Below are positions 56,021-64,000 of a DNA stretch of 64,000 nt, piece by piece (positions within the stretch are counted from its first letter, which is position 1; every line of letters begins with the position of its first letter). The notes beneath the pieces are model-generated. The model saw only the letters and a program-made list of their open reading frames with translations. It was not told where the DNA came from and did not search any database. This stretch comes from Zanthoxylum bungeanum (taxonomy: Eukaryota > Streptophyta > Magnoliopsida > Sapindales > Rutaceae): positions 1 through 64,000 of the forward strand of contig SKCR01025323.1 in the NCBI GenBank assembly GCA_019454045.1, given 5' to 3'. Both the position numbers and the translations under genes were made by a program.

Positions 56021-59000
56021 TAGATCCTACTCTCACTATGAAATTCGATTTAATTATTGAATTCCCGTTGTCCATTGGGGATTACAGTATTACGTAAAGT
56101 AGTGGGAGACACTGCTAAGTTTAAAATCCATAACTCAAGCAGTGCGTAATATTTTGGAATTTACTGCTATGTTTTTCTTATATTCTATATTATTTATAGA
56201 TTTATGCTTCTAATCCACTGCATGTCTTTTATTAGAATAGGTTTTCTGACTTTACTTTTGGTTGCGTAATTCTAGAATAGGTTCTAGAAAGACAGTAGAC
56301 TTATATACTGTTAGATTAGTTAAAACCATCGGGAACTGTTGTTTTGATTTCCTTGTAAATCAAGATGGTTTGTGACTTAATTTCTAATTCACTATTAGGT
56401 AATCTAAATATATATATATATGTTTTAGGATATTAGTCTAGTTAGAATTGTTTTTGATGCAGTAAGAATTGACTTGAATAGTTCATGTCTCGAGATTCTT
56501 GACTGGCATTAAGAAAACCCTTAAGTGTTTGTTTATCTTTTAATGACGTTTCTTAGGTTTAGTGACTTTTAGAAGTCACGTGTCTGACACAATTTACTAA
56601 TCAATTATTTTACAATCGTTGTGAATAATTGAACGCAAATTATAAAGCTTAAGAAATGAGATATGTATAATTGTGTATAGAGAATGTTGATTCTCACAAT
56701 ACAACAACTGTAGGTATTGGATACCGGATCTCCCGTCTAGTTATTTAAAATAATGTTTAATAACTGTTTTGATATTTGATATCAGAACTTGTGACTATTG
56801 GATAGTTACTTGTTCTGTGTAAACAGTTGTTATATATTTTTAAATGTGACTAGTAGTGTCATTAATGAAAAGATAAACATTAAGAAAATATTCGGTAAAA
56901 TCAATAACTTAGATTTGTGCTTTATGAGTTTTTATCACATAAACATTTGATGCTTGTTCCTTATGGTAAATGATGGTCTGATACGAGTTCACACCACATA
57001 TCCTTAACCATTTAATGAATATTGTATTCAGGTTGTGATTAAATCTCATTTAACCGATGATTGTCATTGGACTACCGATTTATTAAACTAATACATTGGA
57101 TGTATGTGGTTTAATGAATTAGAAATTGCCTAAGATAGTTTTCTTTGCTTCGTAACTCGGTTGATGAATTGTCATGACTTAGTTACATGTTTTCAATAGA
57201 GAACATGTTGAACGTCTTGAATTGTTCAAGAACTGTCAATATGTTTCTAATGGAACTCGGATAGAATATTTTGAATAGTTCAACGATATTTTATCTGTAG
57301 TGTTGAAAACTGTATCTTTAGAAATTTATTGCGCGTCTTTGAATTGTTCGAAGATGTTTGATTTGATCAAACACATGAATTTAAGGCAATTAAGTTCTAA
57401 AGTTATTTAATGAATATGATTCTTACTCAATATTAAACTTCCACGATTCCATATTGATGGAATTGGTCAGTGGGAGTAATCGAATCTTATATGATTTGAT
57501 TCGTTGATATTGAGTGTTACCGAATTAATTTTCAATACTCTTGGGGTTATGCTCTAGTAACATTATTTCGTATATTTAATAAAGGTTCCATTTGTTTCTA
57601 CAATCACATATATGATGTGTATAGTAGAAAATTCGAATCTTGAAAAGTTTGAGATTTGAAACTTTCTTTTGTATAATGGTTATATAATTGGAAATACTTA
57701 TGCCTCTGAGGTATGAGTGATAGGTTTATCATTTATACTATTTAATAGAATATTGTATTCTATTTGATAGAATATCTTTTCTACGATCCCGAGTAATGAA
57801 ATTGTTTTGTTACTTGGTGGTTGACATTGGATGTTGACGATTGTAGAAAGGACTTGACTTAGTGAAGTCAAATAAGAGAGTGATAAACTGTGATGGAACT
57901 ATATAATTAATAAGATGAAAAGACATTTAGACAACTGTCCTATAAGTTTAATAGGAAGTTAGAATCATTTACAAAGTATTTGATACTTAATGATTCTGAT
58001 GTTTTCTTATCGAAGAAAATTATCCTATAACTCATAGTGGGAGCGATATTTGATATTGATTCCGGAAATTAGCATTGAACCATAGATCTAAGATTGTTCA
58101 TGGCTTACGACGATCAAGTTTTGAACTTGATTAGGCTTTTATTATGAATAGTTAATAAAATGTGCAAACTGTTTGCGCATCAAAAGTAAAGTGAGCTTGA
58201 TAAAGGTTTGACCTTTATAGTATGACAGTGAAAACGTTATACTCAGTAGTCTATTGTAGATTCTGAGGAAGCTTGTCTTTTGTCGCACTAATTGAACAAT
58301 AAAAGATGTATTGGTTAATGTCGATATTAAACCGTGTGTTTTGGCTAAAGAATGCAAAGTGGCGTTCTTGAGTGATTTCTTCAAATGAGAAATTCGTTGT
58401 GATTTCTTTGTTTGAAGAGTTCATTCTAGAATGGCCCTAAAGTTTGTATTCTGCTAAGATCAAGTTTGATATACTAGCTTATGGAGCCTATTGTAGACTC
58501 AAATAAGCTTTCCGAAAATTCGTGCTCTCTGATTTTGATACAGTCAGATTGTCTGGTTTTATCGAAGTATGGAGAATACGTATTTGTCAGTAGGGTCAGT
58601 GGGAGCGTACAAATTATTTTCTAGCATTATATATCCTAAGTCTTCTTTTCTCCATGGAAGCAGTGGGAGTAGTCTCTGATATATCTGATATAAAGTTTTA
58701 TATATGATATAAAACTAAGAGACTTGTGAAAGACTCTCATTAATCGCATATTAGATATGATCTAATAAAGGACACAGCGAGTCTATCTGTATGACAGTTA
58801 GTGTAACTGTTTGATAGTTAACGTGTCTTATATGTATATAGTATTCATCTTTCGTAAATGATGATTCATTTATCGAAAAAAATTGATTGGAATGTCTAGT
58901 CAATCTTATGCATCATAGGATGATGGCGTGATGAATACCATATTATGTGCAATTATAGATATCAATTTAATCGTAATTGTTACGAGTTATTTTGATTTGC

Positions 59001-59571
59001 TGCAGACCATATGATGGATCTTGAAACATGTTCTTTACGATCTTTGAGATATTAAGAACGAGTTTCTCATAGATGGAGAATTTAGTCAGCAACTATAAGG
59101 TCAGATTAGTTTTAATTCTAATTATGACATTAGATGGTCTATGTCATATAAAGTCAGGAAAGATGCAGTGAGAGTGTCACCGTTGATTCTACTATATTAG
59201 TGGAATCAGTTGCAGCTCAAGAAGTATTGACTTATGAAGTTGCATAGTGACCTCATAGATTAGAAGTCTTCATATTAGTATAGTACTTGCGGTGGTCTCA
59301 AAGTATTTGGATTTGATCTCTAAATACATAGATAACTTAGTAGCTATAACACAATACTGATATAGAGTCTGAGTCATATTGATGTGGAATTTGGATTCTA
59401 CAAAATATGAATGATGCTAGCTAGGGAAAATGGTTGGGTTTGTTGGACAGACTCGATTTGTTACAGCAGGCTTACTTGTTGGTGCCTACCTCTTGAGTGT
59501 TGGTGAGCTCTTGAAGGCCATGAGTATGCGATACACATTGAGATGTGTATATGATATCATGGATTGGCACT
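56021..59571 (+). other. LARD-2 non-coding interior with repeated AGTGGGAG
   Basis: No open frame of useful length. AGTGGGAG occurs at 56101, 57469, 58036, 58598 and 58662, and a near copy (AGTGAGAG) at 59167, where LARD-1 still has GTGGGAG. These resemble the polypurine tract next to the 3' LTR. Confidence 0.6.
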
Positions 59572-59589
59572 AGAGCAAGTGGAAGAAAT
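59572..59589 (+). promoter_or_regulatory. LARD-2 polypurine tract
   Basis: AGCAAGTGGAAGAAAT directly precedes the 3' LTR. LARD-1 has AGCAAGTGGGAGAAAT at the same place (read on minus at 2647-2662). Confidence 0.75.
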
Positions 59590-62133
59590 TGTTAGGGTTA
59601 GTGCTCCGAGTGCCAATCTGGATCGTATTTATGTCTGATTCATAAATACGAGCAATTGTATTTTCCATAATATTACTAATTTAATGGTAGCACCCTTGTC
59701 TTTTATACGCTTATTCGATCTAATTGAGATTAGATATCTGATTACGATTAGATCGAAACTGAATCTGGTTCAGTGATACATGTATATTAGACAAAGACCT
59801 TAGGATTTACAGTATAGTGCGCAATTACAACGTAGTTTGTAATTGACATTGGGAATCGCACTATTAGTTGTATATCCTTAAATAAAGTTCCTGGTCAAGA
59901 TTTGCTAACATGGGTCGGTTAGTAAAATCCGCTGAGACCAGTACATGTCGTATATCGTGACTGGGTCCGATGGTTTATCCCAGTGAACCATGAGTCTTGG
60001 GAGACTTGTATAGACATGTAGGTGTTTATTTGATAAGACACTGAACGACTCACCGAATGTTTCCTAATAGATGGTACACCAAAGTTAATAGGAACCTTCT
60101 CGAGTTGAGCGAGCATAGTGTTCTTTGACTTGAGATACCACTGTGGATATATGATTTATCCTCCACACTTTGATGGCAGTCACGTCAACGATCTAATCAT
60201 GATCAGACCTCCGCCTGTCCGTTGGGTGTGGACCGATGCTCATGATATCCTGTGCATATCAAGACAGGATCCGTCAGTCCTGTGTACAGGGCATAGGCAT
60301 CCTCACGTGTTTACGATCTAGTAAATCCATGGCCGTGGTATAACTTCAAAAATCAGTTTCGAGTGTTATTTAGAGATCGTAAATTGAAAGTTGACTGTAT
60401 TATACCGAACGGATTTGACGTTCTCATCTATATCCCAGGTATAATACAGATATCCTTTGACAGAGGGATTATACGTATGCTATGACCTCGACTTGTATAG
60501 TTTAGCGAGATTATCCGTGGTCGTCATAATCCATGAGTGGGTGGATTATGGACAGGAAATTGGATTTCGTGACGGATAAACCTAAACTTAGAGAGTCGCA
60601 CAATATGAAGTGTACTCGTTGAGCACTTGGGCAACTCGATATGAATAATACGGATTATTCATAATACTTCACCGGATTAAATTAGTTAATCCGGATCGTT
60701 TAATCGTTAAACGATAACACATGCAATTAATGGATTTTGTCCGCTAATAATTATTGTGTATTTGTATTTGATACATAATACGATTAGATAAACATTAATT
60801 TTTCGTCAAATGAGATTTTGACACATGCCATAATTATATGTATTTGTTATTTAATGTAAATAAAAATACATATGTGTGTGTAAATTAATTGTTTAATTAT
60901 TTAATAGATAAATAATTAAATAATTGATTTTTTCAAGCCTTATCCTATTTTGTCATAATTGTTATGACAAATGGTGATTTCTAATTGGTCATTATGGCAT
61001 GAATTAATTGAACTAAATGTGTTCAATTTGGATTGGATTACATAAAGTGAAATTGGTATTTTAATTTGATTAAAAAAATTTGAAAGGACAATAATGCCCT
61101 TATACTCCACTTTCACGCCACTTTAGGAAATAAGTTAAAAAATTGTTTTGATCATCTTCATTCTTCCAAGCTACTGCCGTGAGCCTCTCATGAAAATGGG
61201 TTTTTTCATTCTGAATGATGAATCAACCCAAAGGTGAAGAAAAACAAGAAATAAAGCTTAGGAAAAAGAAGAATTAAGGTAATTCTTTATGCTCTTGAAC
61301 TTGAAAACTTTGTTTCTTGTTCTTGTGATTCCTAGAATAGATCTAGGGTTTTTATTTACTTGCTAAATTTGGGGCTTTTGGTTGTGGTGGTTGAATTGGA
61401 AGTGGTAGGGCATGTGTGAAGTAGATTTGGATGTAATTAGTGTAATCTGTTTCCAAAATTTTATCAATTGTTGATGGTTGCTATTCTAGAGTTGTTGATC
61501 CACTCTAAATAGCCTAGAATTGTTCTAGAGTTGTTCATATGTGGTGGGACTTATTTGGTGGTGGATTAATTAGATTAATCTTGGTGAAAATTGGAATTAA
61601 AGTATGAATTTTGATGAATTTCGGTATGCAGATCAGATCTGCCCAAACTGGAAATTATGGGATGTTTTTGATTTCCTACGAATGTTTTGGATGTGTTTTG
61701 GGAATTGACACAATTTCCGGAAAGTGTTTCCGACTTGAAATAAGCGAAAACGGCCAAAAACGGCGTTACCGGGTGGATTTTGAGTCAACCGGGTGACGGC
61801 TGTCCAAACCATGAGTCCGTCACTGTTTGGGCAGCCTATGAACTGCCCCGACACTATTGGAGTTGACCTAGGCATTTTCCATAAGTGTCGGGAAGTCGGT
61901 TCAGTCAAAAACGCGTTTTAGGTAATTTTACGAAAAAACAGTTTTCGTGAAAGTTTCGCGAGTTTTCTCATTATTTATGTTAATATATGATATTAAATAA
62001 ATAGGTTTAGGTGAAATATGAATAAATTATTCATATTAGATATTGAATAATTTATTCGGTATTTTGAAAAAGTTTTAAAATATGATTTCGCCCGACCCGC
62101 GCTTCCGCTGCGCCCATCGCCCAAAACCCCACA
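59590..62133 (+). repeat. LARD-2 3' LTR
   Basis: 2544 bp, TGTTAGGGTTAG to CCCCACA, followed by the TSD CATGG (62134-62138). It keeps the empty target site of Tat-C (GATTGGATTACATAAAG near 61035). Confidence 0.94.
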
Positions 62134-62138
62134 CATGG

Positions 62139-64000
62139 TTCTCATAATACTTGGTGGATTGACTCTGTTCTATAATCCATGTTGCCAATACCATGCATAG
62201 CTTCTTAAACCAAAGGAAACCAATGGAAAGTGAACGTGCAATCTATTCAGGAAATAAGATGCCTTCACATGTGGAAGTTGTCGGGACCTACAAACTTTTT
62301 CTTAATTCTGACTTTGTTTTAGACCGAGATGAAACCTTTTATATTCCGTCTTTTTCAAGAAACCTTATTTCTGTTTCAAGACTTTTACCTATAGGTTTTA
62401 GTTTTAGTTTCATTGGAACATCTTTTCATTTGTTAAAAGATTATGTTATTATTAGGGATATGATTATGGATGATGGTTTGTTTAAACTTTATTTAAACCC
62501 TACATTTGATTATAACCTTATGACTATGCATGGTGATATTAGTGTAAAGAGAAGTATTTCAAATGAGAAATCCTCCATATTCTGGCACATGAGATTAAGT
62601 CATATTTCCATTGACTGAATCGAAATAGTAAATGATGGAATCCTTGAGACTTTGGATTTTACTGATTTTGGTACTTGTGTAGACTGCATAAAGGGAAAGC
62701 AAACTAACAAGGGCAAGAAAGGTGCTAGGAGGAGTTATGATATTTTGGAATTCGTACACACTGACATTTGTGGCCCATTTCTAGAAGCGTGCTTAAATGG
62801 TCAGAGATTCTTTCTCTTTTATTGATGATTATTCGCGATTTATGTATCTCTATTTGCTTTATAATAAGGGTGAAGCACTAGATGCTTTTAAGTGCTATAA
62901 AGCAGAGGTAGAGAAATAATTAGGAAAATAAATTAAAATAGAGGTGGAGAATATTATGGAAGGTACACGAGATCAGGACAAAAATCAGGTCCATTTGCTA
63001 GGTTTCTGAAGGAAAAAGGCATTGTTGCCCAATACACAATGCCAAGCTCACCATCTCAAAATGGTGTAGCAGAAATAAGAAACCGAACATTAATGAACAT
63101 GGTTTGGAGTATGATTAGTAACTCCAGTCTCCCATTATCCTTGTGGAGTGAAACTCTAAAAACTGATGTATATGTGTTAAATAGGGTTCCAACAAAGGCA
63201 GTTCCCCAAATTCCATTTGAATTATGGAAGAGTTGGAAACCTAGTTTAAGACATATGCGTGAATGAGGTTGTCCCGCTGAAGTTAGAGTGTACAATCCAC
63301 AAGAGAAAAAGTTAGACCCCATGACAGTTAGTGGTTTTTTCATTGGCTATGCAGAAAGGTCTAAGGGATATAGATTTTATTGTCCATCCTATACTTCAAA
63401 AATTGTAGAGGCAAGGAATGCAAAGTTTATACAGAATGATGTAATTAGAGGGAATAGTCAACCTCGAAACTTAGTTTTTGAGGAAGATAAGAGTTTAGAA
63501 CCTACTCCTGAATCTTCAGGTCAGTTGGTCGTAATTCAAGATAATCATCAAGATTTATTAGATTATCAACAACCAATTCCCAAAGAACCACATCATGCAG
63601 AGAATATTATTGGAGATCTGGCTATTGAACATCCTCCTCAAGAAGATGTCGGTATGGCTTCCAGGAGATCTACAAGGATAAGGAAACTTGAGATTTCTTC
63701 TGATTATGTTGTGCATCTGCAAGAATCTGACGTTGACATTGGTGTTGAAGATGACCTTGTCACGTTTTCACAGGCTATGAGTAGTAGTAGATCCATATTG
63801 TGATCTAATGCCATGAAAGATGAGATGGATTCAATGGCTAATAATCAAGTTTGGGATCTTGTTGAGTTTCCTAAAGGAACAAAGACCATTAGTTGTAAAT
63901 GGGTTTTTAAAACCAAAAGAGATTCTTTAGGCAATATCGAAAGATATAAAGCAAGACTTGTAGCCAAAGGATTCACTCAACGAGATGGAATTGATTATCA
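62139..64000 (+). pseudogene. Copia-1 pol (protease, integrase, start of RT), broken
   Basis: Resumes the gene cut at 38522. The protease start WWIDS is followed by a one-base shift, then IHVANTM-like text and PSFSRNLISVSRLLP. The pre-integrase motif SSIFWHMRLSHIS lies near 62570-62610. The integrase core has VHTDICGPF near 62757 and SPSQNGVAE with its Glu near 63050-63075. Then come [15 protein letters not shown], a stop, SGFFIGYAERSKGYRFYCP (62039 is LTR; this block is 63320-63390) and the RT start near 63800 (NQVWDLVEFPKGTKTISCKWVFKTKRD, ARLVAKGFTQ). Several stops and shifts show it is dead. It continues beyond the window. Confidence 0.88.

Larger units (their letters stand above)
38523..62133 (+). 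mobile_element. LARD-2: non-coding LTR element nested in Copia-1, contains Tat-C
   Basis: Perfect 5 bp TSD CATGG (38518-38522 and 62134-62138). The two LTRs are about 2.53 kb (split) and 2.54 kb, and the 4.25 kb interior (55342-59589) has no credible open frame. Ends are TGTTAGGGTT...CCC(A)ACA. The primer site matches Copia and a purine-rich tract precedes the 3' LTR. Long LTRs with a long non-coding interior fit the class called LARD (large retrotransposon derivative), mobilised by proteins from another element. Without Tat-C it is about 9.3 kb. Confidence 0.9.

Overview
This window is nuclear DNA of a flowering plant, probably a eudicot. The evidence is Tat-lineage Ty3/gypsy retrotransposons carrying two RNase H domains, Copia elements, a tRNA-derived SINE, MITEs, and one plant-specific gene of the RCD1/SRO family (31234-33068). 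There are no bacterial operons, rRNA genes, tRNA genes or CRISPR arrays. Most of the sequence is two stacks of nested LTR retrotransposons on either side of the SRO gene. Names used below: LARD-1 (48 to about 3216, minus), Tat-A (7626-30190, minus), Tat-B (13242-23539, minus), Copia-1 (35179 to beyond 64000, plus), LARD-2 (38523-62133, plus), Tat-C (39974-54260, minus).

Left part (1-7625). A scrap of a gypsy protease (1-47) is cut by the 3' end of LARD-1. Then come about 2 kb of unassigned AT-rich DNA, a hAT-like MITE with GC-rich ends, a SINE with target site duplications (TSDs), and one arm of a terminal-inverted-repeat element.

Stack 1 (7440-30500). The inverted-repeat element is split by Tat-A (TSD GTAAC). 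Tat-A has gag-pol on minus and a multi-exon accessory gene on plus. Its tandem-repeat region is split in turn by Tat-B (TSD GGAAC), which keeps a gag-like gene but has lost protease, RT, RNase H and most of integrase.

SRO locus (30744-33068). A second copy of the hAT-like MITE ends about 44 bp before the TATA box of a three-exon gene predicted to encode 454 residues: WWE, PARP-like and RST domains, with a PARP triad that looks inactive. Downstream lie a small Tourist-like MITE (TSD TTA) and a second copy of the same SINE.

Stack 2 (35179-64000). An old, frameshifted Copia element is split (TSD CATGG) by LARD-2, which has 2.5 kb LTRs and a 4.2 kb non-coding interior. The 5' LTR of LARD-2 is split (TSD ATTAC) by Tat-C, a nearly complete Tat element of the same family as Tat-B. 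Tat-C is a plausible source of enzymes for Tat-B.

The least explained signal is in LARD-2 just after the primer binding site: four copies of the loop CGTGCCAAAGCT, three of them closed by stems of unrelated sequence. This looks like a repeated RNA hairpin family. LARD-2 also has five exact AGTGGGAG motifs that resemble its polypurine tract. All alignments and counts here were made by eye.
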